NCBI GenBank assembly: GCA_036924085.1
Contig: JAVGWX010000012.1
Coordinates: 5,969,478 to 6,033,477, forward strand
Direction: 5' to 3'
Length of the DNA: 64,000 nucleotides
Source: Ariolimax columbianus
Lineage: Eukaryota > Mollusca > Gastropoda > Stylommatophora > Arionidae
Of this stretch, positions 32,265 to 43,745 are shown piece after piece. Every line of letters begins with the position of its first letter. Position 1 is the stretch's first letter. Both the position numbers and the translations under genes were made by a program. Under the pieces are notes generated by a model. It had not been told where the DNA came from. It saw only the letters and a list, made by a program, of their open reading frames with translations, and searched no databases.

Positions 32265-34740
32265 ACGTCCATCTAATCTCAGGATTTCTCATGTTGGACT
32301 TAATAAGAATGTCATAATCAAGCACTTTTGTCCTATCTCGTTATCATAAGCAGAATATGTGAAAACGATATAGCTGTCTGGCATGTCCATGTTTCACAGG
32401 CATGCAACAGAGTGGTTAATACTGCAGCACACTGACTTGACCTTGGTGACGACACTGATGTTTTGTCGGTTCCAGACGTTTCCCAAACCCAAAGCTCGCC
32501 TTAACAGTCCTGTTGTTGACCTACCAGTAGACATTCTCCTCTCTAGTGATCCCACTGCCCAGGTAGGTGAAGCTATTGACTGCCTGTAGAACTCGGCTCT
32601 GTACAGTAATGTTGGTTTTGGTTTTCAGCTAACCAAGAGCAGGCGGGAAGAGTACATCAGTAATCATAGCGTTAATCGTGAGCCCAAAGTTACAGAATGT
32701 CGACAAAAACGTCTTCATAGTGAATTGCATGTCTTGTTCTGAACAGGTGTTAAGGGTGCAGTCGTCTGCGTACAGAAGATAAAGTGAATTGCATATCTTG
32801 TTCTGAACAGGTGTTAAGGGTGCAGTCGTCCGCGAACAGAAGATGAAGGACCGTGATCTCACTGACCTTGGTGTAGAATTTCAACTTCTTGGATTCAATA
32901 GGTGATCTTGCGTTGTGCACCTGATATACATGCCAGTAACAGCGTCACGTACATCATCAGTGAGCATTGCTGCAAAGACTATAGTAAAGAGGATCGGTAC
33001 CAGCACACATCCCTGTTTGAACCGTTTGTAACTGGGAAGACTACAAAGAATTCTCCTTCGTGTAGTACACGAGTTATCATGCCATCATGAAATTGGCGGA
33101 CAACTGCAATGGATCTGCCCATGCAGCCAAACTTTGTCATGATTTGTCCTTCCTGTTGGCGGTGCTAAATTCTTTGGCCAGAACAAGAAAATTATGCACT
33201 TGATATTTCTCGTTAAGTTGACGTGTTGCATGTATCATGTCAACTGTAACATGACCGCAACGAAAACCACACTGATCTGAGGGCGTGACCACTGTGACGA
33301 GATAGGCGTCTCAGCAGGACTCGGGTCAGAATTTTGTCTGCAATTGACAATAATGAGATGCTTCTGTGATTGTCGCAGGATTGACAGTTGCCTTTTTCTT
33401 TGTACCGGTGTACAATAGTGGCATATTTCATCTTCTGTGGAACTTTCAAAGCTTCCTACACACAGCGAACGAGTGTAGTCAGTTTCTAGGAAGTACATGA
33501 CCATCTGCTTTTAATATCTCAGGGAATTGAATTAGACCCGGGTTTCTTGCCGTTGGAAATCGAGCTGATAGCGTTTCTGACTGCATCCTCGCTGGGCTCG
33601 AGGTAAGCCTCTGGTTAATAGTATCCTGTGACATGCTAGTTATGGCTTTTTCACTTATGATGAACGGACAGCTGATGGTGAACGGACAGCTAATGGTGCA
33701 CGGACAGTTGATGACGGACGGACATCGGATGGTGGACAGACAGCTGATGGTGGACGGATAGCTGATGATGGACGGACAGCTGATGGTGGTCGGACAGCTG
33801 ATGATGGACAGACAGCTGATGACGGACGGACATCGGATGGTGGACAGACAGCTGATGGTGGATGGATAGCTGATGATGGACGGACAGCGGATGGTGGACG
33901 GGCAGCTGATGATGGACGGACATCGGATGGTGGAAAGTCAGCTGATGATGGGCAGACAGCTGATGGTCGACTGATAGCTGATGGTGGACGGACAGCTGAT
34001 GATGGGCAGACAGCTGATGGTCGACGGACAGCTGATGCTGGGCAGACAGCTGATGGTCGACGAACAGCTGATGATGGTCAGACAGCTGATCGTGGACGGA
34101 CAGGTGATGGTGGACGGACAGCTGATGGTGCAAAGACAGCCGATGATGACGTCAAAATGATCCGCCCAGCTCTCAGAAATCTGCAAATTGGCGCCCGATC
34201 ACGTCGTGACTTTTGCACCAAGAACAGGAAATGAATGATGGGACGGAGGACCGTACACAGACTTCGGGACACGATGCAGTCGCACATAATCATTGACAGC
34301 AGCTTACCCTTAAACTTCTACCACCTTGCCGTGAAGCCAGGCACCCAGCAATGGACCTGTCAATCTTGTCCAATCGTACATATGTTGTTAACAGTTCGAA
34401 CAAGCGGTGCTTTTCCTCCAGCAAGATCTTGATAGCTGCCTCGTTTTCGTCGAACCATTTATTTCTATTGCAAGCCATATGTCGGAGGCACTCCGTTGCA
34501 GAGATGTGAATTACATCCCTGAAAAGTCCTGTCTATCTTCCACAGTGCTCATGTGTGGCTCCTCTCGCGTGTGATGACTGTTCATGTCCCTAGCAAAGAT
34601 CTGTTCATGTGCCATGCATACTCACAAGCTTCCGTCCTAGAGGACGACGCATTGGCTCAACGTGAATGTTGAATTTGGACAATGAGCCTGTGGTCTGTGC
34701 ATAAGTCAGCACCACACATGGCCTTAGTCCCACGCACGAC
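32265..34740 (-). pseudogene. RTE-like LINE: linker and reverse transcriptase (broken)
   Basis: On the minus strand, 5' to 3': 'NKWFDENEAAIKILLEEKHR' (34470-34410), 'YGPSSHHSFPVLGAKVTT' (34260-34200), 'ISESWADHFDVIIG' (34180-34140), an 18-bp array, 'IPEILKADG', 'EKGNCQSCDNHRSISLLSIA' (RT motif 1 area), 'RQFHDGMITRV', 'VTNGFKQGCVLVPILFTIVF' (motif B), 'LFADDCTLNT'/'LYADDCTLNTCSEQDM' (YADD box, present twice by a local duplication at 32720-32850) and the 'YLGSV' end. Many stops. The 3' part lies inside the inverted-repeat arm. Confidence 0.85.
33660..34140. repeat. 18-bp minisatellite inside the RTE linker, about 26 units
   Basis: Core 'gatggtggacggacagct'. It lies between the 'SWADHF' and 'IPEIL' motifs of the minus-strand RTE. 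The period is divisible by three, giving a long His/Gln/Leu/Ser frame. Confidence 0.93.
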
Positions 34741-35245
34741 TATTCTACACATGGGCCACTGCTTGATTTATAAATTCGGTTGACAAGTATAGGTTTATGA
34801 TTTATAATCCACGGACTCTCCCGCCTCCGTCCCCCTTACCCCTACCACCCCTCCCCTAGCAAAAATAGAGGAACCCATTTGGGGCTTTTTAAAAGAGCAA
34901 GTGTACTTTATGCACTATATGTAAATATATCTATATATATATATATATATACTCATTTATGTAATGCAGATCGTTTGTAGACCACTTACAAAGCAAACAG
35001 TTTTATTTCAAGTTAAGAAAAACAACTAACGAATTGTCGAGCTACCATGCGATCTGTTTGTTATTATACCATGTACACACGTTTCCCAAGAGTGAATATG
35101 AACAGACTCGAGGAGAACCCACGTAGCTGCAATTCTGTAGTTGACATGCTATGCAATAATTAACAGACATGTATGTTTTCAAGTTTTGTGAGACCTGCTG
35201 GACAATTGTTTGAAGAAAAGGTATCAAAGCATTGGATAGTTTAAG
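34741..35245. other. Unassigned sequence
   Basis: Contains a short (TA)n at 34930-34950 and no recognisable gene. Confidence 0.4.
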
Positions 35246-35249
35246 GCTT

Positions 35250-35790
35250 CATCAAGTCTAAATTCGTGATTACATGGATTCGTGAGTTGTGACATACGAC
35301 ACAAAATAGATAAATCTAGACATGAATCTACCAAAGTGAGATGTGACATGACACAAAATATATAAATCTAGACATGAATCTACCCAAATGAGCTGTGTCA
35401 CATAATAGATGAATGTAGACATGAATCTACCCAAGTGAGTTGTGACACAAAATATATGAATCTAGACATGAATCAACCCATGTGAGCTGTGACATAAGAC
35501 ACAACATAGATGATTCTAGATACGAATCTACCCAAGTAAGTTGTGACACAAAATAGATGAATCTAGACATGAATCTACCAAAGTGAGTTGTGACAAAACA
35601 CAAGTATCATTTATTCTTCTAGACATGAATCTGATCAGATGAGATGTGACATAGACGCAAGATAGATGATTCTAGACATGCACATACACAAATGAGTTGT
35701 GACATAAAACACACCATATATGCTTTGAAACACGAAACTACCCACATGAGTTGTGACATAAAATATATGATAGATTCTACTAGACATGAA
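35250..35790. repeat. About 47-51-bp diverged minisatellite, about 11 units
   Basis: Core 'tctagacatgaatctaccca' with 'gagttgtgaca'. Units are well diverged, so the array is old. It lies just upstream of the first coding exon of the host gene. Confidence 0.88.
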
Positions 35791-35929
35791 CTCTTGAGAG
35801 CAATGATAGAGAACGTAATACAGGGGTCAGTTTGGGCATGTTAAATGTTTTACTAACTCATGTTTCTTGGTAAATACGGTACAGAAATTTATTAAAGACA
35901 AAGAAATACTCTGACGTTTCTTCTCCCAG

Positions 35930-36019
35930 ACAAACTGAACATGAAATCCCTTGCTGGCCTCTGGATGATAGTCTTTGTGTTGATAGTCCCTAGCTCAAAA
36001 ACGTTACCTCCCACTCGAG
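35930..36019 (+). CDS. Host gene exon 1: signal peptide of a secreted EGF/galactose-binding-like protein
   Basis: ATG at 35941 begins 'MKSLAGLWMIVFVLIVPSSK', a classic secretion signal: Lys near the start, a 12-14 residue hydrophobic core, then small polar residues. The exon stops at 36019 before a donor ('cgag' then 'gtaact'), after the first base of a codon (phase 1). A pyrimidine-rich 'tttcttctcccag' ending at 35929 looks like an acceptor, so a 5' UTR exon probably lies upstream. The phase fits exon 2 at 39742 exactly. The protein should enter the secretory pathway. Confidence 0.72.
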
Positions 36020-36029
36020 GTAACTTCGT

Positions 36030-36530
36030 TGTGGGTGTGTGTGTGTGCGTGCGCGCGCGCGCGAGGGGCGGATGCCCGCATGCGTGCGTGTATATGTGTG
36101 TGTTTATGTGCATTTGTTTATGTGCATGTGTTTATGTGCATGCGTATATATGTATGTGTGCATGTATGTATGTTTGCGAATGCGTGTGTTTGTACGGATG
36201 GATGCATGTGGTTATGCATGTGTATCTCAATGTGTGTGTGTGTGCGTGTGTGTGGTTTTATATTGGCTTTGTGTGTATGTGGGCACACGTGTGTGTGTGT
36301 GTATGCGTCTGTATTTGTTCGGGTGGGCGCCTTTGTGTGTATATGTATCTGTATATGTTTTAGTGTTTGTTGGTTTATGTGTGTGTTTGTGTCAGTATTT
36401 GCATTTTTTTAAATGTGTGTCCTTGTGTGTGTGTGTGTGTTTTTTTTTTGTTGTATCGGCGAATGTCTTTGAATGTGTTCTTGCGTATGTTTATGTGAAT
36501 GGGTGTAATATGTGATTTAAGTATCGATTT
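36030..36530. repeat. TG-rich simple sequence in intron 1
   Basis: Degenerate (TG)n/(TATG)n on plus. It starts about 10 bases after the exon 1 donor. Cys/Val-rich ORFs here are artefacts. Confidence 0.9.
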
Positions 36531-36597
36531 CGATAAACAGTTTATGTTGAAATGCCAATAATCAAGGATCGGTAAGGTAGGAAGCACATTGTAGGCG

Positions 36598-36598
36598 T

Positions 36599-36650
<52 letters not shown>
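36598..36650. repeat. (GA)n microsatellite
   Basis: About 50 bases of pure GA in intron 1. Confidence 0.95.
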
Positions 36651-36651
<1 letters not shown>

Positions 36652-37469
36652 CCAGTAATCTGACAGATTATGGGAAATAATCGTTACAGTCGGCGATGAC
36701 ATCAGACACACATGATTGAAACAGAGATAAGCCGACATATACGGAATGTGTGACAGTTTACTTCAATAGTTGTCTTTCCATTCTATGGATAGGTACCAGT
36801 CTCCATTGTTGGAAACTCTTCTTGAGTTCCGACAATACGCTTCCGGTAAACTTGGAGTTACCTTCCCCTATTTTTGTTCTAAATGTTTTTCTTCCTGTGC
36901 ACATATTCTTTTCTCTGAGAGCTCCAGTCCATTTCCTGCCGGTTATGCTGATATGTTTGTCGCCTGATGCTAGATCGTATCCCTACTTCAATGTCTCTCC
37001 CTAATCTCCATCTATCTTAGACATTGGCGTATACTGTTATTAGACTTCTGTACTTGTTACTATATGACCATATCACTGCCAATGTCTGCCAATGGAAGGT
37101 CGGACGACTTAATGGCAAACTGTTAGTTATAAGACATGTTCCTGATTATTATAGCTAGACTGATATTAACGTAGTCCTGTACGAAAAGTTAACATTTGAA
37201 TCCTGTACGAGAAGTTAACATTTGAATCCTGTTAACCTATGTATGACATGAGCTGGAAGGATTAGCACGGCTATTAGTGTACAGTGGTCTTTTAATTCAT
37301 GAACAAAGTCCGAAGCAATTTTCTACTAAACTGAATATCAGATTAACATGATTTTTGGCGTGCAGCCTTAGAATATCAATGACGATAAAACATTGATATT
37401 ATTTAGTCTTTAGATGTTCAGAATTTTGCAATTCTGCGAATTCCTTTGATCTTTTAGGACATTTTGCAA
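36651..37469. other. Intron 1 sequence, unassigned
   Basis: Nothing recognised except a short direct duplication of 'cctgtacgagaagttaacat'-type text near 37173-37220. Confidence 0.45.
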
Positions 37470-38212
37470 AGAAATGGCATTAACTTTTAAGATTTTGTTG
37501 TTTGTTGTTATGGTTGCTGTTTTTGTTTGTTGTTGTTGTTGTTGCTGTTTATTGTTGTTGTTTGTTGTTGTTTTTTGTCGTTGTTTGTTGTCTCTGTTTG
37601 TTGTTGTTTGTTGTTGTTGTTTGTTTTTTGTTGTTGTTTGCTGTTGTTGTTGTTGTTAGTTGTTTTTGTTTTTTTGTCGTTGTTTGTTGTTGCTGTTTGT
37701 TGTTGCTGTTGTTTGTTGTTGCTGTTGTTGTTTTTTGTTGTTGTTGTTTGCTGTTGTTATTGCTGTTTGTTGTTCTTGATTGTTGCTGTTTGTTGTTGTT
37801 GTTTGTTGTTGTTGTTTTTTGTCGTTTGATGTTGTTGCTGTTTGTTGTTGCTTGTTGTTGTTGTTTGTTGTTGTTGTTTTTTGTCCTTGTTTGTTGTTGC
37901 TGTTTGTTGTTGCTTGTTGCTGTTGTTTGTTGTTATAGTTGTTTATTTGTTGTTGTTTTTTGTTGTTGTTGTTTGATGTTGTTGTTTTTTGTCGTTGTTG
38001 TTTTTTGTTGTTTTTTTGTTGTTTTTTGTTGCTGTTGTTTGCTGTTGTTGTTGTTGTTTGTTGGTGTTGTTTGTTGTTGTTGTTTGTTGTTGTTGTTTGT
38101 TGTTGTGGTTTGTTGTTGTTGTTGTTGGTTCTTGTTGCTGTTTGTTGCTATTGTTGTGTGTTGTTGTTTGTTGTTGTTTGTTGTTGTTCTTTGTTGTTGT
38201 TGTTGTTGTTAA
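37470..38212. repeat. (TTG)n-type tract, about 740 bp, almost only T and G on plus
   Basis: TTG/TTTG/CTG units with very few A and few C over the whole tract. Overlapping Val/Cys/Leu ORFs in all plus frames follow from the repeat. Located in intron 1. Confidence 0.95.
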
Positions 38213-38284
38213 ATATTCACGATGAGCATGTTTAATCGTTTGTGTGCGCCATGAAAAAGGAGTTAATAAGTTGTAGTATCTGTC

Positions 38285-38830
38285 CTGACATCTCGATCGT
38301 ACTGACGAAGGTGGTTAGTAGTGCCTAGTAGGTTGTGCTATGCTTGGGTTCATCGATGTGTCGCTGATTACTACGGGATCACGTCGACTTCCCACCTTGT
38401 TAGCCTGGATGCTATGAAAATAGTATATTTCAAGGTGGAACTACGCGAAAGTAACGTGGGCGTCTTAGTCAGTATGTTATACCTGACCCTGAAAAACATG
38501 TCTGATTAGTATGTTATATCTTAACCTGGCCAACACGTCTGATTAGTATGTTATAACTGACCCTGACCAACATGTCTGGTTAGTATGTAATACCTGACCC
38601 TGACCAACATGTCTGGCTAGTATGTTATACATGACCCTTGACCAACATGTCTGGTTAGTATGTTATACGCAACCCTGCCCAACATGTCTGGTTAGTATCT
38701 TTTACGCGACCCTGCCCAACATGTCTGGTTAGTATCTTTTACGCGACCCTGCCCAACATGTCTGGTTAGTATCTTTTACGCGACCCTGACCAACATGTCT
38801 GATTAGTATGTTTACTTTAGTGCCCCTCCC
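38285..38830. repeat. Dispersed repeat with internal 37-bp array (copy 2)
   Basis: The head (38285-38480: 'gatgtgtcgctgattactac', 'gggatcacgt') and about 10 units of 37 bp (core 'tctggttagtatgttatacc') match the head and array at 17420-18025 with moderate divergence. Confidence 0.85.
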
Positions 38831-38984
38831 AACCCCACCCCCCCCCACCATCCCAACCTTACTCCCTCCTTTCCAGATGTGGATACTATGATAATACATC
38901 ATATGTGAATAGTTGTTACAGTCATCACAAATTAATACTGGGAATATAATCAAATAAGGATAGTGAACGCATACATCAGGTTGA

Positions 38985-39510
38985 TGCTGGGTGCAGACAT
39001 CGAATGTGGTTACTGGAGGAACGGACACCAGATGTGGTAACTGTGGACAAACATCAGATGTGGTTACTGGGGATAGACATCAGTTGCGGTTACTGGGGAC
39101 AAATATCAGATGTGGTTACTGTGAACAAACATCAGATGTGGTTACTGTGAACAAACATCAGATGTGGTTACTGGGGGAACGGACATCAGATGTGGTTACT
39201 GGGGGAACGGACATCAGATGCGGTTACTGGGAACAAACATCAGATGTGGTTACTGGGGGAACAAACATCAGATGCGGTAACTGGGAACAAACTTCAGATG
39301 TGGTTACTGGGGATAGACATCAGATGTGGTTACTGGGGGAACAAACATCAGATGCGGTTACTGGGAAAAAACATCAGATGTGGTTACTGGGGACAAATAT
39401 CAAATGTGGTTATTGAGGACAAATATCAGATGTGGTTACTGGGGGAACGGACATCAGATGTGGTTACTGGGGGAATGGACATCAGATGTGGTTACTGGAA
39501 AGAGAGAGAT
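38985..39510. repeat. 26-29-bp minisatellite, about 18 units, in intron 1
   Basis: Core 'catcagatgtggttactggg'. It ends about 230 bases upstream of exon 2. Confidence 0.94.
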
Positions 39511-39741
39511 GCCATTGAATGAGCACTCTATTGATAACGATATTCCATCCGAAGAATAGCCAGTCTTGAGGCCCTACAAGCTTAAAATCAAAAGTAGGAC
39601 CATCAATCAAAGAGGGATGTGTGTCAAAGTGTGAAGAACCGTCAAACTACATAAAACATCAACATACATAATTTTCAACATTTGCAGCAATAGACGATCA
39701 GTCTATGGGCTTTTGTTCTTTGATCCTATTTCTATTTTTAG

Positions 39742-39864
39742 TATGCGAACCAGAATGGTTTGGACCAAATTGCAATTTGCAGAATCATTGTGATGACACT
39801 TGCAACAGAACCGAGATACATCCAAAATGCAAGAACGGTTACTTCGGACAAAAATGCCAATACG
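39742..39864 (+). CDS. Host gene exon 2: EGF-like module
   Basis: Acceptor 'ctatttctatttttag' ends at 39741; donor is 'tacg' then 'gtatgt' at 39865. The exon is 123 nt, phase 1 at both ends, the usual layout for shuffled EGF exons. Joined to exon 1 it continues the frame with Val then 'CEPEWFGPNCNLQNHC' and 'CKNGYFGQKCQY'. Six cysteines with the 'C...FG..C' spacing match the EGF/laminin-like modules of MEGF/scavenger-receptor-type proteins. An N-glycosylation site (N-R-T) lies mid-module. This is extracellular; no partner can be named from sequence alone. Confidence 0.8.
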
Positions 39865-40544
39865 GTATGTTTTATCTCAACATGTCGTCTCATTAATTAA
39901 GTTGATTAAACTGTTGGCATATCTGAGAAGAGAGAGTACCTTGAGGTATAACATTTCTCTGGGTCGTAATACTTCTGCAAGTTTCTTATATGTATATATA
40001 TATATATATTTGAATGAGAGCGATTTAAAAAGTTTGACCTCCAGCGCCGTAACTATGGCAACAATGCTCAGAGCCGCGTGAAACCTATGTGAAAATATTC
40101 TCTAATGGAGGAACTATAGGGGCATGTAGTAGCATGCGTCTGGAACATGACGCATACATACATCAGACAGTACAATGGCTCCTACTTTGAAATATGGTTG
40201 AAGCAATGTGCTGTGATTGAATTTCTGGCGGCGAAAGGTTGTATGCCATCCACATACAGCGAAGAATGACTGCGGTGTATGGTGACGTCTGTGTGGATGT
40301 CAGTAATGTCAGGAGGTGGACACGGACTGTAAAACTCTACAATCCAGCAAGGATGAGCATGCATTACAAGGGTCGCAGCAGACAACCGATCACAGCTGTG
40401 GGTGCACCAGCACCCAGCGTGCTGGACGAACTGATGTGGACCAATCGCTGTGTTAAGAAGAAGTATATCGCTGCCATGTTTTTGATTTCGATTAAGAGAG
40501 TTCATTACATTATCCACGTCCTGCTTGGGTCTAGGAAAGTTGGT

Positions 40545-40790
40545 CCCTCGCATGCTGACATAGAAAAGTGGGTCTCTCGTATGTTGACATAGCAAATTGT
40601 GTCCCTCGCATGCTGACATAGGAAAGTGGGTCCCTCGCATGTTGACATAGGAAAGTGGGTCCCTCGCATGTTGACATAGGAAAGTGGGTCCCTCGCATGC
40701 TGACATAGGAAAGTGGGTCCATCGCATGTTGACATAGGAAAGTGGGTCCGTCGCATGCTGACATAGAAAAGTGGGTCCCTCGCATGTGAG
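40545..40790. repeat. 29-bp minisatellite in mariner coding sequence (first block)
   Basis: Core 'gtgggtccctcgcatgctga'. The first unit continues the transposase frame ('SRKVGPSHADIEKWVSRMLT'), so the array grew from coding text. A second block of the same unit is at 41270-41635. Confidence 0.93.
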
Positions 40791-41010
40791 ACTGCGAGGG
40801 CCTAGTCGACACTTATACCATCGTCTGAGACTGTTAGGGCCTAGTCTACATTTATACCATCATCTGAGACTGTTAGGGCCTCATCTACACTGATACCATC
40901 ATCTGAGACTGCGAGGGCCTAGTCTACACTTATACCATCGTCTGAGACTGTTAGGGCCTAGTCTACACTGATACCATCATCTGTGACTGCGAGGGCCTAG
41001 TCTACACTTA
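40790..41010. repeat. 39-bp minisatellite (first block)
   Basis: Core 'gcgagggcctagtctacact', about 5-6 units. It recurs at 41635-41822 as part of the 811-bp duplication. Confidence 0.93.
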
Positions 41011-41269
41011 TGACATTTTTTAGCCCGACAAAACCGTCACCTCCGATGGATATTGAAAACTTTGCCGAAACTTCGAGAACAATTTCTGAATGTTGGTGAG
41101 AGCAAGCACGCAATTCTTCAGCACGACATGGCTCGTCTGCACACGAGTCAAGAAACAGTGGCTGCATTGGAGCTTATTAAGTTTGACAACATTTTGCCAC
41201 AACCAATTATTGAGCGCTGGTCTGGCACGCTGTGACTTTTCCTTTTTCCCGAAGTTGAAGAAACACATG

Positions 41270-41635
41270 ACAGTGGGTCCCTCGCCTGCTGACATAGGAA
41301 AGTGGGTCCCTCGCATGTTGACATAGGAAAGTATGTCCCTCACATGCTGACATAGGAAAGTGGGTCCCTCGCATGCTGACATATGAAAGTGGGTCCCTCA
41401 CATGTTGACATATGAAAGTGGGTCCATCGCCTTCTGACATATGACAGTGGGTCCCTCGCATGTTGAGATAGGAAAGTGTGTCACTCGCATGTTGACATAG
41501 GAAAGTGGGTCCGTCGCATGCTGACATAGAAAAGTGGGTCACTCGCATGCTGACATAGGAAAGTGGGTCCCGCGCATGCTGACATAGAAAAGTGGGTCCG
41601 TCGCATGCTGACATAGAAAAGTGGGTCACTCGCAT
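41270..41635. repeat. 29-bp minisatellite (second block)
   Basis: Same unit as 40545-40790, about 12 units with more variants. Confidence 0.93.
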
Positions 41636-41822
41636 GTGAGACTGCGAGGGCCTAGTCTACACTTATACCATCGTCTGAGACTGCGAGGGCCTAGTCTACA
41701 TTTATACCATCATCTGTGACTGCGAGGGCCTAGTCTACACTTATACCATCATCTGAGACTGCGAGGGCCTAGTCTACATTTATACCATCATCTGTGACTG
41801 CGAGGGCCTAGTCTACACTTAT
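41635..41822. repeat. 39-bp minisatellite (second block)
   Basis: Same unit as 40790-41010, about 5 units. Confidence 0.93.
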
Positions 41823-42239
41823 GACATTTTTCAGCCCACAAAACCGTCACTTCCGATGGATATTGAAAACTTTGCCGAAACTTCGAGAACAATTTCTGCA
41901 TGTTGGTGAGAGCAAGCACGCAATTCTTCAGCACGACATGGCTCGTCTGCACACGAGTCAAGAAACAGTGGCTGCATTGGAGCTTATTAAGTTTGACAAC
42001 ATTTTACCACAACCAATTATTGAGCGCTGGTCTGGCACGCTGTGACTTTTCCTTTTTTCCCGAAGTTGAAGAAACACATCAAGGGCCACCATTAGGGTCC
42101 TGATGAGGAGCTGTAAGCAGCCATGCGTACTGGGTATCGGAACAACACTCCTGATCTTGTATCTCGAATGAGATGCAACAACTTGTCTGACGTTTGAGTG
42201 TGGACCAGGATAATGATTACGTAACAAAATAGTCATACA

Positions 42240-42310
42240 TAGCCTAAATGATATCCCAGCCTAAAAGATATCCCAGCCTAAAAGATATCCCATCCTAAAT
42301 GATATCCCAG
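42240..42310. repeat. Short 17-bp direct repeats
   Basis: Four units of 'gatatcccagcctaaaa'-type. Confidence 0.85.
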
Positions 42311-42414
42311 GCTTAAAGAAGATGTGTAGTTCATGTGTTAATCTTGCACGTTCATGAAATGATCTCATGAAAGGCAAAACTTTTCAAATAACTCTCACAG
42401 TTTAGCTTTGGGAA

Positions 42415-43745
42415 TAATTGATCAATTAACACTGTAATGATTGACAGGCTGAGAACATTTTCGTTGGGTCTAATAAGGAACGTGTGCTGGAATTAGACCC
42501 TTGGAAATCTGGGGTTAGTCTATCGGTTGCTCGAACAGCTCGCATCCAGTGTTCGTAAAAAAAATTACGGAAGGGCACCACCAGGAGTAGAGCCTACGGC
42601 TAAATTGACTCAACACGCCAACACTGTAATGACTGACAGGCTGAGATCATTATCGTTGGGTCTAATCGGGAACGTGTGCTGGAATTCGACCCTCGAAAGA
42701 CAGGCCAGTTTTACCATACAAATGACATGACGTTACTACGGTAATCCTGCTCAATCCGAGAGGAATCGCAGATCTCAGACACGTGGTCCACATGCCTGGC
42801 TGATAAGCTAATGGTGCGTAGCTACTATCTGAGGGATTACGGCCGAACGCCTCTAAGCCGGAATTCCGAGAAGAATCTCAGCACCACTGCGACGGGGGGC
42901 AACGATATGGTTGGGACCTGGGGCTCGCGCCTCAGCCAGACCCGGTCGAGCCGCAGAAAGAGGTCTCTGCCATCCCGCCGATCAAAGCGGGCGGGGAGCT
43001 ACTCGATATTCACCCCACACGGCGTTGAGGTGGGAAACCACTAGTAGAAGACTTAGTTCTCGGTCGGGGTGTCGTAAGCAGTAGAGCAGCCACCTCACTG
43101 CGAACTGTTGAGACTCAACCCTTGATCATGAGATATGTCTGCACACCAGGCGAACAACATCTCCGTGCCATGACCAGGCTTGTCCCCTGGTTAAATGTAC
43201 TCCTGCCTCGCTCTTTACCTCTGTCTGCTATCAGTCATCCCATGGACGCAGAAGAGATGCAGGCCAGAGGACATTGCACCTCTGCCCTATTGTGACAACC
43301 TCCCAGGTGGCGAGGAATGCTAGGCGTACCATCACTGCAGATGAGCCGAGAGAGTGAAGAGAGCAAAGAGATACCCCACTCACATGCATATGCTACTTTT
43401 CTGGAAGGACGAAACGATCCTGGAACACAGACACACTGGACTTCCTATCTTCCTGGATAGTACAAACTAGTACATAGTCCATCATATCATATCATCACCA
43501 CACCCTATATACACGAGTGGTGAAGACTCGACAGTCCTGCAAGACTACTTCTCTCAGACAGACAACTCTGACCACAAACAACTGCTGCCTTGCAGATAGG
43601 CTGGGGACAGCCAGAGGCTAAGGAGGGCATCCCTACAGAAACGCCTGTTGAAATCGGATGCACTAGGCCACAGGCTAAATGAAACAGTGCAACATATATC
43701 GCTGTATGATGACGGTACAACCTAACAGAAAAAAGTGTGGCGCTC
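42415..43745 (+). other. rDNA-derived module upstream of a LINE (18S/28S chimera)
   Basis: The plus strand has, twice with decay, 18S-like 'gggcaccaccaggagtagag' and 'actgacaggctgagatcatt' text running directly into 28S-like 'gggtctaat.ggaacgtgtgctgga'. Then follows the 28S 3' end in order: 'gtaatcctgctcaat', 'gctgataagctaatggtgcg', 'gggattacggccgaacgcct', 'ggtcggggtgtcgtaagcag', to about 43130. Then comes the same non-rRNA tail as in 20489-21014. Unlike the minus-strand copy, it continues into the LINE at 43746. It has no complete 18S and is not an rRNA gene. Confidence 0.8.

Larger units (their letters stand above)
25028..32635. repeat. Right arm of the large inverted repeat
   Basis: This is the reverse-complement partner of 1-13302. 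It lacks the left-arm segments of about 7452-11550 and 5365-6200, and has different copy numbers in nearly every minisatellite. Its inner end at 25028 abuts the 5'-truncated end of a minus-strand LINE exactly where the left arm enters its 54-bp array. Its outer end runs into a minus-strand RTE-like element that continues past 32635. Confidence 0.93.
40170..42240 (+). mobile_element. Mariner-like transposon remnant with internal 811-bp tandem duplication
   Basis: The N-terminal DNA-binding part (about 40190-40560) reads 'QCAVIEFLAAKGC', then in the next frame 'RRMTAVYGDVCVDVSNVRRW' and 'KRVHYIIHVLLGSRKV'. The C-terminal catalytic part reads 'ILQHDMARLHTSQETVAAL' (41112-41170 and again at 41921-41980), the mariner 'HD.A..HT' motif. 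After it, in a shifted frame, comes a 'CDFSFFP' segment. The catalytic middle is replaced by arrays, and the array-plus-C-terminus block is present twice with period 811. The ORF is dead. Terminal inverted repeats were not found. Confidence 0.78.

Noticed and set aside
33690..34133. His/Gln-rich 147-codon protein
   Set aside because: It is the 18-bp array inside an RTE linker.
37502..38212. Val/Cys/Leu-rich ORF of 236 codons
   Set aside because: Follows from (TTG)n composition; all three plus frames are similarly open.
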